From contig NZ_JAMQBK010000084.1 in NCBI RefSeq assembly GCF_023701485.1, positions 1-49,209 of the forward strand: a stretch of DNA of 49,209 nt. Reading direction: 5' to 3'. The notes under the pieces were generated by a model, which had not been told where the DNA came from, searched no databases, and saw nothing but the letters and a program-made list of their open reading frames with translations. Position numbers and translations under genes: made by a program. Below, in pieces: positions 16,857-26,095 of the stretch; positions within the stretch are counted from its first letter, which is position 1; each line of letters starts with the position of its first letter. The stretch comes from Aporhodopirellula aestuarii. GTDB lineage: Bacteria > Planctomycetota > Planctomycetia > Pirellulales > Pirellulaceae.

Positions 16857-17936
16857 ATGAAACTCTCCAAGCCACTCTCCCCTTCCAAGATTCAGCCCCC
16901 GTCGAGCGACTCGATTGCTCGCGCCGTTGAATGCCTGCTCGCAGGTGAGCTCGTCGGACTGCCCACTGAAACGGTCTACGGATTGGCGGCCCGCGGGGAC
17001 GTTGAGTCAGCGGTCGATAAAATATTTGCGGCAAAAAATCGCCCGCGAACCAACCCGCTGATTCTGCATGTCGGCTGCGCCGAAGACGCAATCTCACTGT
17101 TTGCCGGTGACCTCGCCCCTGTTCTTCGCCAACGCATCGAACGTCTCGGCAAGTTTTGGCCGGGCCCGCTAACCCTGATCGGTCCCCGCCACCACTCGAT
17201 CCTCGATCATGTCACCGCGGGCGGTGATACCGTGGCGGTTCGTGTCCCCGATCACCCGGTCGCCTTGGAGTTGCTCCGTCAACTCGCAATTACCGCAGGC
17301 CGGCCCATCCCGGTGGCGGCGCCGAGCGCGAACCCATCGAATTACGTGAGCCCGACGACGGCGGATCACGTTGCCGATGGACTGGGCGATCAAGTGGCGA
17401 TGATTCTCGACGGTGGCCCTTGTCGCGTAGGGCTCGAGTCGACGATCCTGTTTTTGGGAACTGAGTCCACGCCCGCCCGCGTGCTCCGCAGTGGCGGCAT
17501 TTCAGCCGAGTGTCTCGCCGATGCGTTGGGTGAAACGGTGCTTGGACCAATCCAAAACGCGGATTCGGCTGTCGCTAGCGATGCACCCTCCCGCGTCGCG
17601 GCACCCGGGCAATTTGCAAAGCACTACTCACCACGTACCCCGCTCATTTTATTAAACGAATCTCCAATGGAGAGAGGCGACCAAAGGGACAGCTCGGATC
17701 GCCGTGTGTTGCGAATCATCTTCGGAGCGATCAATGGCGTCGTGCCAAAGGGAGTGGTCGACGTTTGGTCGTTCTCTCCTGACGGCAATCTTGAGACTGC
17801 GGCCGCGGGACTGTACGCGCTGCTGCGGGAAGCCGACGCAGGTGACTACGACCTCATCGAAGTCGTCTCGTGTGAGGAGTCGGGCCTGGGCATCGCGATC
17901 ATGGACCGACTTCGACGAGCCAGTCGGAAGGAGTGA
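16857..17936 (+). CDS. tsaC: L-threonylcarbamoyladenylate synthase (Sua5/TsaC)
   Basis: A 359-residue Sua5-type enzyme. It makes threonylcarbamoyl-AMP from threonine, bicarbonate and ATP for the t6A modification of tRNAs that read ANN codons. The YrdC domain (about 18-215) has the GLPTETVYGLAARGD opening, the KIFAAKNRPRTNPL substrate-binding motif, KFWPGPLTLI and PVAAPSANPS. A Sua5 C-terminal domain (about 245-355) starts at APGQFAKHYSPRTPL, which separates Sua5 from the shorter TsaC. The start is ATG six bases after the kinase stop. The pairing with a kinase is unusual and probably operonic only. Very secure call. Confidence 0.95.
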   Translation: MKLSKPLSPSKIQPPSSDSIARAVECLLAGELVGLPTETVYGLAARGDVESAVDKIFAAKNRPRTNPLILHVGCAEDAISLFAGDLAPVLRQRIERLGKFWPGPLTLIGPRHHSILDHVTAGGDTVAVRVPDHPVALELLRQLAITAGRPIPVAAPSANPSNYVSPTTADHVADGLGDQVAMILDGGPCRVGLESTILFLGTESTPARVLRSGGISAECLADALGETVLGPIQNADSAVASDAPSRVAAPGQFAKHYSPRTPLILLNESPMERGDQRDSSDRRVLRIIFGAINGVVPKGVVDVWSFSPDGNLETAAAGLYALLREADAGDYDLIEVVSCEESGLGIAIMDRLRRASRKE

Positions 17937-18019
17937 AAAAGGGACACGCGAGTTTTAGGCTGTTCGTACCTCAAGTATTGCAACAAAACCTGTCATCTGA
18001 TGCTGCATCCTTGATTCCT

Positions 18020-19210
18020 TCAACCGGCAACCGAGTCCAGTCGCTCGATCAAGTCGTCCGCCAACAGAGCTCGATGATCGATCACGACACATCGTTCGCT
18101 GAGATCACGTGAACAATCCAGTGGCACCGGCTTGCGACTTCGCCGGTCGCTCGTCGCATGCATGCCGCGGAAGCCTTCCCCAACCGGCAATCCGATCCGT
18201 CGCAATCGACTGAGCAGCTCACTGCGTTCTTGCCCATCACCAGCGATCAGGGCAAATTTGTAGAACGCCGGACGTTGATCGTCGGCGATGTGGCCAATCG
18301 GGGCGGCGTTGCATGAGGACCAGTCCCACGCCCGCAGCCGACCTGCCATGTGTGCGCGGTGGTGATTGAGCAGGTCGAGCATCTCGAGTTGGGGGATCAA
18401 CGCCGCGCACTGTAGAGCCGAAAATGCACACGCGTCACTGGGACGATCCCCGTAGGCTCGCAAGCGAGCCGACAATCGGTCGTCGCGAGTCACGACGGCA
18501 CCGCCGTTTCCCGCCGACAACAATTTGCTGCCGCCGAAACTCAGCGTCGCAATATCCGCGACCGCGCCGACAGGAATGAAGGTTGGGGGTGGAGCATGAT
18601 CCGTGTGGGCGCCGCTGCACCATCCCGCCCCCGGGACCTGACAGGCGTCTTCGATCAACATCCAGTTCCGCTGATCGCAAATCTCACGAATCGCGATGAC
18701 GTCAGCAAGCTCGCCGTACAGATGAGAAACAACGACCGCCTTGACGGAGTCGCCCGAGATTCGACTCAGCGATTCGGGATCGATGGTCACGCCGCCGGAA
18801 CGAACATCGACTAGGACCGGTGTCGCGCCGAGCAGCTCGATCGTTCGAAAGTTTCCCGGATAATCGTACGCGGCAACCACCACCTCATCACCCGCCGTGA
18901 TACCGCACGCCCGCAGTGCCAGTTCAATCGCAACCGAGCCGCTCGAACAAAGTCGCACGTCCGGTTGGCGGCCGACTCGTTCGCCAAAACTGATCCACGG
19001 TGAGGGAATCGGGGATTCTGCGGCGAACTGTGCGCTCATTGCTCGCGTGACAGCCGCGACACACTCGTCGTGAATCGTTGATTGGTAATGCCCCCACTCA
19101 CCGCTGGCCCAGACACGTTGGATCGAGTCAAAGATCGCTTGACTCTGCAGTGGCCAGGTCGGCCATCCGTCATCGTCACGTGGCAGTTCGAGGGGATTGT
19201 TGTCGCTCAC
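18020..19210 (-). CDS. DegT/DnrJ/EryC1/StrS-family aminotransferase
   Basis: A 396-residue fold-type I PLP enzyme. Family motifs are LCSSGSVAIELALRACG, GDEVVVAAYDYPGNFRT, LIEDACQVPG and the lysine segment LSFGGSKLLSAGNGG, where the lysine forms the Schiff base. Such enzymes transfer amino groups to keto-sugars or act as dehydratases in polysaccharide or antibiotic sugar synthesis. The GTG at 19210 shares bases with the argC stop codon (GTGA), which implies translational coupling and fixes the start. No other sugar-nucleotide genes are near. Being coupled to argC, it might act on an amino-acid or peptide substrate instead, but this is inference. Confidence 0.85.
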   Translation of the reverse strand: MSDNNPLELPRDDDGWPTWPLQSQAIFDSIQRVWASGEWGHYQSTIHDECVAAVTRAMSAQFAAESPIPSPWISFGERVGRQPDVRLCSSGSVAIELALRACGITAGDEVVVAAYDYPGNFRTIELLGATPVLVDVRSGGVTIDPESLSRISGDSVKAVVVSHLYGELADVIAIREICDQRNWMLIEDACQVPGAGWCSGAHTDHAPPPTFIPVGAVADIATLSFGGSKLLSAGNGGAVVTRDDRLSARLRAYGDRPSDACAFSALQCAALIPQLEMLDLLNHHRAHMAGRLRAWDWSSCNAAPIGHIADDQRPAFYKFALIAGDGQERSELLSRLRRIGLPVGEGFRGMHATSDRRSRKPVPLDCSRDLSERCVVIDHRALLADDLIERLDSVAG

Positions 19211-20247
19211 AGTCCCATCATTTGATCGACGCCGAACATCACATTCATGTTTTGGATCGCCGCACCACTGGCGCCCTTGGACAAGTTGTCGATCGCACAC
19301 ACGATGATCACTCGACCCGGTGCATCACTCGGACCCGCGACACGCACAGTCATTTGAACATGATTGGTCATCACGACATGCTTCGTCGCTGGCAGATGGT
19401 CAACGACATGAATGAATGGCTGGTCACGGTAGGTTTCTCGCAGTTCGGCCATTAAACGCGCCTTGACGCTCTCGACGGTATCGCCTTTTTGCAGCTCCGG
19501 CCGAGCATACATGGTCGACAAGATTCCGCGGTCCATCGGCGTCAGGTGCGGCGTGAATAACACGTCCACGGTCTTGCCCGAAATCCGGTGAATCAGATCT
19601 TGCATTTCAGGACCGTGCCGGTGTGACGCGATCGAGTAGGCCGAAATCGATTCGTTGGCTTCGCAGTACAACGTGCCGAGCTTTGGAGACCGGCCCGCAC
19701 CGCTGACACCGCTCTTGGAGTCGATGATGATATCGTCGGTTTGGATCAGGCCGGCGCGAACGAGTGGAGCCAGTGGCATGATCGCGGATGTCGGATAGCA
19801 ACCCGGGTTGGCGACCACATCGGCGGTCGCAATTTCTTGGGCGAAGAATTCAGGCATTCCGTAAACGACGTTGCCGACCCGCTCAGGCCATGGGTGCGTG
19901 ACGCCGTACCACTGTTCATACAGCGGAACAGACGACAGACGGAAGTCAGCGCTGAAGTCGATCACGCGGATACCGGCCGATGCCAAGTCCCGCACACTCT
20001 CGGCCGAAGCCCCGTGTGGCAGACAGCACATCGCGACGTCGGCCTGCTTGGCGATCTGCTCGGGATCAAACGGTTGTAAAGCAATGTCACAACGTCCGGC
20101 GAGTGACGGATGGATTTCCGACAGCGGTTTTCCTTCGTCCGAACGGCTCGTTGCGACGGTTAATTCCGCCTTCCCGTGAGCCAGGAGCAATCGGGCGACC
20201 TCAAGGGCCGTGTAACCTGTCGAACCGATCAGAGCAACGCGAATCAT
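19207..20247 (-). CDS. argC: N-acetyl-gamma-glutamyl-phosphate reductase
   Basis: A 346-residue enzyme of arginine synthesis that reduces N-acetylglutamyl phosphate to the semialdehyde with NADPH. The N-terminal Rossmann motif is GSTGYTALEVARLL (about 8-21). The catalytic cysteine is Cys150 in VANPGCYPTSAIMPLAPL, and a conserved HRHGPEMQ follows near 210. Length matches the family. The start is ATG 20247. Its stop overlaps the start of an aminotransferase gene; the usual neighbour argJ is absent, and no other arg gene is in the window. Secure. Confidence 0.96.
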   Translation of the reverse strand: MIRVALIGSTGYTALEVARLLLAHGKAELTVATSRSDEGKPLSEIHPSLAGRCDIALQPFDPEQIAKQADVAMCCLPHGASAESVRDLASAGIRVIDFSADFRLSSVPLYEQWYGVTHPWPERVGNVVYGMPEFFAQEIATADVVANPGCYPTSAIMPLAPLVRAGLIQTDDIIIDSKSGVSGAGRSPKLGTLYCEANESISAYSIASHRHGPEMQDLIHRISGKTVDVLFTPHLTPMDRGILSTMYARPELQKGDTVESVKARLMAELRETYRDQPFIHVVDHLPATKHVVMTNHVQMTVRVAGPSDAPGRVIIVCAIDNLSKGASGAAIQNMNVMFGVDQMMGL

Positions 20248-20408
20248 GTTGTTTGTGATTTGGAGAGGGGCGGGGTGATGGAAAGCGTCATCGTAGCCGA
20301 GAGTCCATTTTTTTTCGATCCGGCAGACTTAACACACGCTTCAGGCGTTAACCGGACCAGCAACGCGAGAAAACGGCCGCTGCATACACTCAAGCCCGAG
20401 GCTATTCG

Positions 20409-20903
20409 TTAGAAAAATCGGATGCTGCCGGGGTAATCCCACGGCTCGCCTTCGTTCGCTTTGATGCCGCCGATGATCGGATAGATCAGTGAGAGCAAAC
20501 CGACAATGATCAAGCCAAGAATTCCGATCAGTACGACGATCAATACCGCCGAGATGAGCGAATAGAGCAGCGAGGAGAGCATCCAGTTCGCGACAATTCG
20601 TCCATGGATGTCGAGTTCCGGGATTTCGTCCTTCTTCAATTGCCAGATCAAGATCGGGGCTACGAATCCGAGCATCGGAACGATGAACCCCAAGTACTGC
20701 GAGAAGTGCAGAATCATCGCCATCTGGTTTGCGGACGCCGAGGGGACGTTGAAGCCATACGGTTGATGGAAGCCGTCTGGTTGGTGGTAACCATACGGCT
20801 GGCCCGCGAGGACTTTTGCCTTTGCCTCTTGAAACTCAGCTTCAGTCAACGCACCTTGATTGCGTAATTCAGTCAAACGTTGAATTTCGGAAGCGACTGA
20901 CAT
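20409..20903 (-). CDS. SHOCT-DUF4870 membrane protein
   Basis: A 164-residue protein. Residues 8-33 form a SHOCT-type short C-terminal-domain-like helix hairpin (LTELRNQGALTEAEFQEAKAKVLA), followed by a Tyr/His/Gln/Pro-rich linker with imperfect YGYHQP/GFHQPYGF repeats (36-52). A DUF4870 domain (about 58-160) has three or four membrane segments with the family motif RIVANWMLS. The role of DUF4870 proteins is unknown. The start is ATG 20903 with GGTGA upstream. It sits between the argC unit and the divergent FAD oxidoreductase. Confidence 0.8.
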   Translation of the reverse strand: MSVASEIQRLTELRNQGALTEAEFQEAKAKVLAGQPYGYHQPDGFHQPYGFNVPSASANQMAMILHFSQYLGFIVPMLGFVAPILIWQLKKDEIPELDIHGRIVANWMLSSLLYSLISAVLIVVLIGILGLIIVGLLSLIYPIIGGIKANEGEPWDYPGSIRFF

Positions 20904-21181
20904 GGTGAAATCACCCGTGATGAAAGTACTCGGAGCGGAAAGCCCGCATTGTGATAGCGTATCGTTTCTGCGAATCCTGATACAGGTAAGGCACGGTCGT
21001 GCCGCTCATCGGGCGCGCAAAACTTGTTGTTGGCGGTTTTGGCAAAATCACACCTAAGCGAACGTTTGGTGCGGATCGAGGGAGCCGATACAATGCGGCC
21101 GAAACCAAACGCTCCCACCCAGTGCCAACCCTTGGTCGGGCGAGCGTATGTTAAAGGCTCCCGCTGAAAATTTGACAATTG

Positions 21182-24178
21182 ATGAATCACGCCGCACCGA
21201 ACCCACCCTCGCCGGATGATTGGAGAACGCTCGCCCAGGAACTCTCTGGAGAATTGCATACCGGTGATCTGATGCGGCGGATCTACGCCACCGATGCGTC
21301 CGCCTACCAAGAAATGCCTGCGGCCGTAGCGATCCCGACGTGCGAGCAAGATTTGCGGGTGCTCATTCGGTTTGCCGGGGAGCATCGGATCGGACTGATT
21401 CCGCGAACCGCGGGAACATCGCTCGCCGGACAAGTGGTCGGACGTGGCATCGTGGTTGATGTTTCGAGACATTTCACAAAAATTTTCGAAGTCAACGAAA
21501 CCGAAGGATGGGTGCGAGTCCAACCGGGCGTGATCCGTAACGAACTGAATACGCACTTGGCGCCGCTTGGGTATTGGTTTGCCCCGGAAACGTCCACGCA
21601 AAACCGAGCGATGATCGGCGGCATGGTGGGTAACAACTCCTGCGGCAGCAACAGCATCAAATTCGGCAGTACGCGTGATCACCTGATCGAATTGCGCGGC
21701 TACCTTTCCGATGGTAGCGAAGTGACCTTTGGTGATCTCACGCCGACACAATTTTCGCAAAAGTGTGAAGCGGCGGATTCGCTCGAAACGCGGCTGTATC
21801 GTCACGCCCGGGAGCGGTTAAGCGATCTGATGGTTCGCGGCGAAATCGAACGCGAGTTTCCGAAGCCGAACATCCGCAGACGCAATACCGGGTACGCGGT
21901 CGACCTTCTGATGCAGTCCGATGCGCTCGCGGATACCTCAACGGATGAAAACTCGCGTTCAGAAGAAAACCGACGTCCATTCAATTTCTGCAATCTGGTC
22001 GCGGGCAGCGAAGGGACGCTGTTCTTTGCGACCGAAATCAAACTGCGCATTCTCCCGCTGAGGCCGCCGTGTTCCGGATTGATGTGCGCCCACTTTCTGA
22101 GTGTTACCGAGGCGTTGGAGGCGACCTTGATCGCGGTGCGACACGATATCGATGCGTGTGAGTTAATCGATGATGTGATTTTGAATTGCACCCAGCGAAG
22201 TATTGAGCATCGACACAACCGTTTCTTTCTTCAAGGCGACCCTGCCGCGATTCTAGTCACGGAAGTCCGTGGGCAGACTGAAGCTGAAGTGCGCGGCGTC
22301 CAAGATCGTATCGTGAGCGAGATGAAAACCGCGGGGCTCGGCTATCACTTTCCGATCTTGTTTGGCGACGAAGGCGAACGCGTGTGGGATCTGCGTAAAG
22401 CCGGGTTGGGACTGCTGGGGAACATCCCGGGCGATGAAAAGACCGTTCCGGTGATCGAGGACACCGCGGTCGACGTGCAGGACTTGCCCGCGTACATCGC
22501 GGAAGTCAATGCGCTGCTCCGCGACCGCTTCGGACTCGAATGCGTGAAGTACGCGCACGCGGGTTCCGGTGAAATTCACCTCCGCCCGATCATCAATCTC
22601 AAAACCGAAGAGGGCACGCGTCTTTTTCGTGAAGTCGCGTTGGAAGTCGCGGCAATCGTCAAACGCTATCGCGGTTCGCTGTCAGGGGAACACGGGGACG
22701 GCCGATTGCGTGGCGAATTCCTGAAACAAATGATTGGAGAAGCTAACTACGCGCTCATTCGCGAAATCAAACAGGTCTGGGATCCGAATTGTATTTTCAA
22801 TCCAAACAAGATCGTTGATACACCGAAGATGAACACCTCGCTGCGGTACACGCCGGGGCAAACGTCTGGGGAACAGATCGAAACGATCTTCGATTTCTCC
22901 GCCGACCGCGGCATTCTACGCGCAGCCGAAATGTGTAACGGTTCAGGTGATTGTCGCAAGACGCACCTCGCCGGCGGCGTGATGTGCCCGAGTTACATGG
23001 CGACGCGAAACGAGAAGGACACGACAAGGGCGCGAGCCAACACGCTGCGACAGATCTTGACGTCATCGACGAAAGCGAATCCGTTCGACAGCGAAGAGAT
23101 CATGGAAGTGATGGATCTTTGTTTGTCGTGCAAGGGATGCAAGTCGGAATGCCCGTCGACGGTCGACGTGGGGAAATTGAAAGCGGAGTTTTTGCAGCAC
23201 TACTACGATGCCAATGGAGTGCCTCGACGAACTCGGATGATCGCAGGCTACGTTCGTGCCCAATCGATCATCGGATTTGCTCCTGGGGTCTTCAATGCGC
23301 TGACCGGCATTCCGATGATCCGGCGATTGATGAACCGCGTGATCGGCTTTCATCCCGAACGTTCAATTCCGAAGTCCGCACGGCAAAACTTCCGCAGTTG
23401 GTTCAGCAATCGGCAAGGGCGCTTTCGCGGATTGCCTCGCAACGGACGCAAAGTGTTCCTGTTCGCCGACGAGTTCACACATTTCGGTGAACCCGAAATT
23501 GGACGGGCGGTGGTCGAGTTGCTCGAACGTATTGGTTACGAAGTGGAGATCCCCCGGCATGTCGAAAGTGGGCGTAGCTCCATGTCAAAAGGCTTGCTGC
23601 GAAACGCCCAAGAGATCGCCCGACAAAATGTCGACAGGCTCAGCGGTATCGTTGGGAGTGAGCAACCGCTGATCGGGGTTGAGCCGTCGGCGCTGCTGTC
23701 CTTTCGAGACGAGTATCCGCAACTCGTTGGAGAAGTAAGACGCGATGCTGCAACGCGATTGGCGGAGCATTGCTTCTTGTTTGACGAATGGTTGGCCAGT
23801 GAAGTGGAAGCGGGATATGTCACGCCCGATATGTTCACCGATGAAACGAGTTCGATCTTGATTCATGGTCACTGTCATCAGAAGGCACTCGGGTCGATGC
23901 TGCCGGTTTTGAAAATATTGCAGCTGCCGCAGAACTATTCGGCTTCATTGATTCGCTGTGGATGTTGTGGAATGGCCGGATCGTTCGGCTATGAACGCGA
24001 ACATTACGAACTGTCGATGCAGATCGGCGAGTTGGTTCTTTTGCCGACGATTCGCGCGGCGAGCGAGGCAACGTTGATTGCCGCGGCTGGAACGTCATGC
24101 CGTCATCAAATTCTCGATGGCACCGGTAGGCGTGCCTTGCACCCCGCTGAAATCCTACGCGACGCGCTGCGGGTCTAG
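21182..24178 (+). CDS. FAD-binding, Fe-S and CCG-domain oxidoreductase (D-lactate/2-hydroxyacid dehydrogenase type)
   Basis: A 998-residue three-part fusion. Residues 40-180 are a PCMH-type FAD domain (RTAGTSLAGQVVG, GWVRVQPGVIRNELN, GGMVGNNSCGSNS). The FAD-oxidase C-terminal domain runs to about 540 with HAGSGEIHLRP and SGEHGDGRLRGEFL. A ferredoxin-like part follows: CNGSGDCRKTHLAGGVMCPS near 585 and CLSCKGCKSECPS near 647, two 4Fe-4S sites. The end is a CCG/heterodisulfide-reductase-like domain (HGHCHQKALG, RCGCCGMAGSFG). This order matches YdiJ/Dld-II-like enzymes that oxidise 2-hydroxyacids such as D-lactate or D-2-hydroxyglutarate and pass electrons to the quinone pool. The ATG at 21182 directly follows an in-frame TTG and is the likely start. 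Substrate unproven. Confidence 0.9.
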   Translation: MNHAAPNPPSPDDWRTLAQELSGELHTGDLMRRIYATDASAYQEMPAAVAIPTCEQDLRVLIRFAGEHRIGLIPRTAGTSLAGQVVGRGIVVDVSRHFTKIFEVNETEGWVRVQPGVIRNELNTHLAPLGYWFAPETSTQNRAMIGGMVGNNSCGSNSIKFGSTRDHLIELRGYLSDGSEVTFGDLTPTQFSQKCEAADSLETRLYRHARERLSDLMVRGEIEREFPKPNIRRRNTGYAVDLLMQSDALADTSTDENSRSEENRRPFNFCNLVAGSEGTLFFATEIKLRILPLRPPCSGLMCAHFLSVTEALEATLIAVRHDIDACELIDDVILNCTQRSIEHRHNRFFLQGDPAAILVTEVRGQTEAEVRGVQDRIVSEMKTAGLGYHFPILFGDEGERVWDLRKAGLGLLGNIPGDEKTVPVIEDTAVDVQDLPAYIAEVNALLRDRFGLECVKYAHAGSGEIHLRPIINLKTEEGTRLFREVALEVAAIVKRYRGSLSGEHGDGRLRGEFLKQMIGEANYALIREIKQVWDPNCIFNPNKIVDTPKMNTSLRYTPGQTSGEQIETIFDFSADRGILRAAEMCNGSGDCRKTHLAGGVMCPSYMATRNEKDTTRARANTLRQILTSSTKANPFDSEEIMEVMDLCLSCKGCKSECPSTVDVGKLKAEFLQHYYDANGVPRRTRMIAGYVRAQSIIGFAPGVFNALTGIPMIRRLMNRVIGFHPERSIPKSARQNFRSWFSNRQGRFRGLPRNGRKVFLFADEFTHFGEPEIGRAVVELLERIGYEVEIPRHVESGRSSMSKGLLRNAQEIARQNVDRLSGIVGSEQPLIGVEPSALLSFRDEYPQLVGEVRRDAATRLAEHCFLFDEWLASEVEAGYVTPDMFTDETSSILIHGHCHQKALGSMLPVLKILQLPQNYSASLIRCGCCGMAGSFGYEREHYELSMQIGELVLLPTIRAASEATLIAAAGTSCRHQILDGTGRRALHPAEILRDALRV

Positions 24179-24188
24179 ACGGATAAGA

Positions 24189-24200
24189 CCGGTTAACCGG
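24189..24200. repeat. Perfect 12-bp palindrome after the FAD oxidoreductase
   Basis: CCGGTTAACCGG is self-complementary and lies 10 bases after the stop codon. It has no T-run, so it could be a binding site or an RNA hairpin, or chance. Confidence 0.3.
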
Positions 24201-24445
24201 CACGAATTCAGCCTTGCCCTTGATGGCGATTTCTTGGTACCGCTGAAGGTGATCGCATGTGTTTTGGCACCGTGGTGCAGCGATGGCGGTTTCACGCGGG
24301 TGTTTCACGGAAGTGTTGGAAAACACAGGAAAAGTGCGGTGGAAATTCCCTTGACTTTTCGCAAACACACGAAACTGTAGGAAGCACATTCGGCTCATCG
24401 TTGTGGTGAGACGCAGAGGATGGAACTGCGAAGATGGAGCGTACG

Positions 24446-25453
24446 ATGAGACGTAAGAAAAAGGATTCCCTGGGACTGTTTCAAGTCCTGTTGTTCACGA
24501 CGTTTTTCTATCTGTGGACGTTTGTCGACACGGGAGCAACGGGGACACACACTCTTCACGCGGAGACGGCATCGCTTCCGTTTCGACCGATCGGTAGTGC
24601 CAGCGCGGTGGATCAGTATTCACGCGCCGAGCCCAACCCACGTGGCAATCAGAACTATGGTGCCACGCAAAACTATGCTGCCACACCCAACGACGGTTAC
24701 AATCAAAACGCTCAGAACGTCCGCTACATCCAGACCGGTTTTCGCGCAGATCCCCGAAATGCAAACGCATACGGAAACGTCCGTCAGGTCGCGATGCAAT
24801 CGGGCGGGTTCGCCTTGCCGTCGGACGCCGGCGGGATGACCGCGCCAGACCAATACACGCCACCACCGTTGAACACGCCTCCGAATCTGTTGCCGGGATC
24901 GTCGCAGCAATTTGGTTCATCTCAAAACCTGCAGCCTGCCCCACCGACGATTCAGCCGCAGTTGTCTCCACCGCCGAGCTACAACGTTCCTGGCAACAAC
25001 GCGGCGCTCGGGGCTGAAACCGCTCCTCGCTCGCTACCAAGTCCGGGAACCCAGTCTTACCCCAGTGGGCCGATCGCGGATTATCAGCCCGTTGCCCCAC
25101 CCCAGTTGTCCAATGGGGGATTTGCGACGATGAGTGATTGCCGATTGATCACTCCTGCGAGTTCATACTCGGCGATGAGTCCGTACGGCGACACTTGTGG
25201 TTGCGGCAGTGTCGCGCCGACGAGTTATGCCGGTCCGTACATTGCACCACCCGCACAAATTGCCGCACCGGCAGCCATGCCGACCTACGCCGTCCCGCCC
25301 GCCAGTGCCGCGACTGCCGCGCCGGTCGGAAGTCTCGTGACATTCGGCCAAGAGACTTATCCCGTTCAAGTCGGGCAGGGATTATGGGGGCAACCAGTGG
25401 CCTACGTACCCGGGCAGCGTTTCCGCAACTGGTTGAGGTATTTTTCCTTCTAG
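24446..25453 (+). CDS. Exported Asn/Gln/Pro/Tyr-rich hypothetical protein
   Basis: A 335-residue protein. A basic start (MRRKKKD) and hydrophobic stretch (LFQVLLFTTFFYLWTF) act as a signal anchor or signal peptide. Residues about 55-95 are Asn/Tyr/Gln-rich, with short imperfect repeats of the type NYGATQ/NYAATP. A Pro/Gln/Ser-rich region continues to about 200, and an Ala/Pro-rich part to about 300. The end is a compact segment (FGQETYPVQVGQGLWGQPV, FRNWLRYFSF) that could be a small folded domain. It looks like a surface or cell-envelope protein, possibly planctomycete-specific. The ATG at 24446 has GGAG six bases upstream and is preferred to 24434. Function unknown. Confidence 0.65.
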   Translation: MRRKKKDSLGLFQVLLFTTFFYLWTFVDTGATGTHTLHAETASLPFRPIGSASAVDQYSRAEPNPRGNQNYGATQNYAATPNDGYNQNAQNVRYIQTGFRADPRNANAYGNVRQVAMQSGGFALPSDAGGMTAPDQYTPPPLNTPPNLLPGSSQQFGSSQNLQPAPPTIQPQLSPPPSYNVPGNNAALGAETAPRSLPSPGTQSYPSGPIADYQPVAPPQLSNGGFATMSDCRLITPASSYSAMSPYGDTCGCGSVAPTSYAGPYIAPPAQIAAPAAMPTYAVPPASAATAAPVGSLVTFGQETYPVQVGQGLWGQPVAYVPGQRFRNWLRYFSF

Positions 25454-25810
25454 AGACACCCACATGTTCCAACCCCCATCCCGCAGCGTGATGCCTCTGC
25501 TACGTCGCTTCGGTGTCGGGGTGCCAAGTCGACAAGTTGGTTGTTTGCCGAACGTCGTGACGATTCCCGATATGAAAGAAAACTCGAACTCATTCCAGTG
25601 ACCTGTTCGAGACACGTTGTAATCCGAAATGTCCCATTGACCCGAACACGCCTCAAACTCTTCGGCGGCAGCCGAATTTTTGATTGAGTACGAGCGACCC
25701 AGATTTCCGAAATTACGAAGGATGGTGTCCCTCGCATTCGCAACCTCCCATTTGCGAAGCGATGCTCATCATCCCTCCAAACCCATTTACCTTCACGGAA
25801 AGAAGATCCC
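25454..25810. other. Intergenic between two exported-protein genes
   Basis: About 357 bases. It holds the hairpin with five Ts at 25661-25681; no reliable ORF. A minus-strand ORF that runs through here into the lipoprotein gene looks like a shadow. Confidence 0.4.
25661..25681 (+). terminator. Probable intrinsic terminator
   Basis: Six-base stem TTCGGC/GCCGAA around a GGCA loop, followed by TTTTT. It is 208 bases downstream of the exported Asn/Gln-rich protein gene and 130 before the lipoprotein gene. The short stem makes it moderate only. Confidence 0.45.
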
Positions 25811-26071
25811 ATGCGCACCACGTTCCATCTGGGGATCGCTTCGTGCCTCTTGTTCGCGGTTGTCGCCGCAGGATGTCGCGGTCGATCGTTTTTGCCAGCC
25901 GCCGGAAACATGAACCAGCAACAAGCCAACGCGGTCGTCCACGATCCGTTCCCGCTTGATGACATCGCACCGAATGATCTCGGCGCTCGACCACCGAACT
26001 ATCAGAACCCGTTGCCTGAACCGGTCAGAAACCGGATCAGTGCTGACGCGATGCCTTGGCTCGGCCGATAA
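25811..26071 (+). CDS. Small lipoprotein of unknown function
   Basis: An 86-residue lipoprotein. The hydrophobic segment LGIASCLLFAVVAAGC ends in a lipobox (AAGC, Cys22), so the mature form would be lipid-anchored with about 65 residues. The mature part is Pro/Asn-rich (PLDDIAPNDLGARPPNYQNP), without cysteines or known motifs. An excellent terminator 25 bases downstream marks the end of its transcript. Signal, lipobox and terminator together argue for a real gene despite the short length. No known family was recognised. Confidence 0.7.
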   Translation: MRTTFHLGIASCLLFAVVAAGCRGRSFLPAAGNMNQQQANAVVHDPFPLDDIAPNDLGARPPNYQNPLPEPVRNRISADAMPWLGR

Positions 26072-26095
26072 CCAATCTCCACGAACGAAACCCAC

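Noticed and set aside
20873..21805. 310-residue minus-strand ORF
   Set aside because: It overlaps the FAD oxidoreductase almost entirely in antisense and has no domain-like motif; a shadow.
25450..25965. 171-residue minus-strand ORF
   Set aside because: It runs antisense through the terminator hairpin and the small lipoprotein gene; no domain, and the plus strand has a lipobox and terminator.
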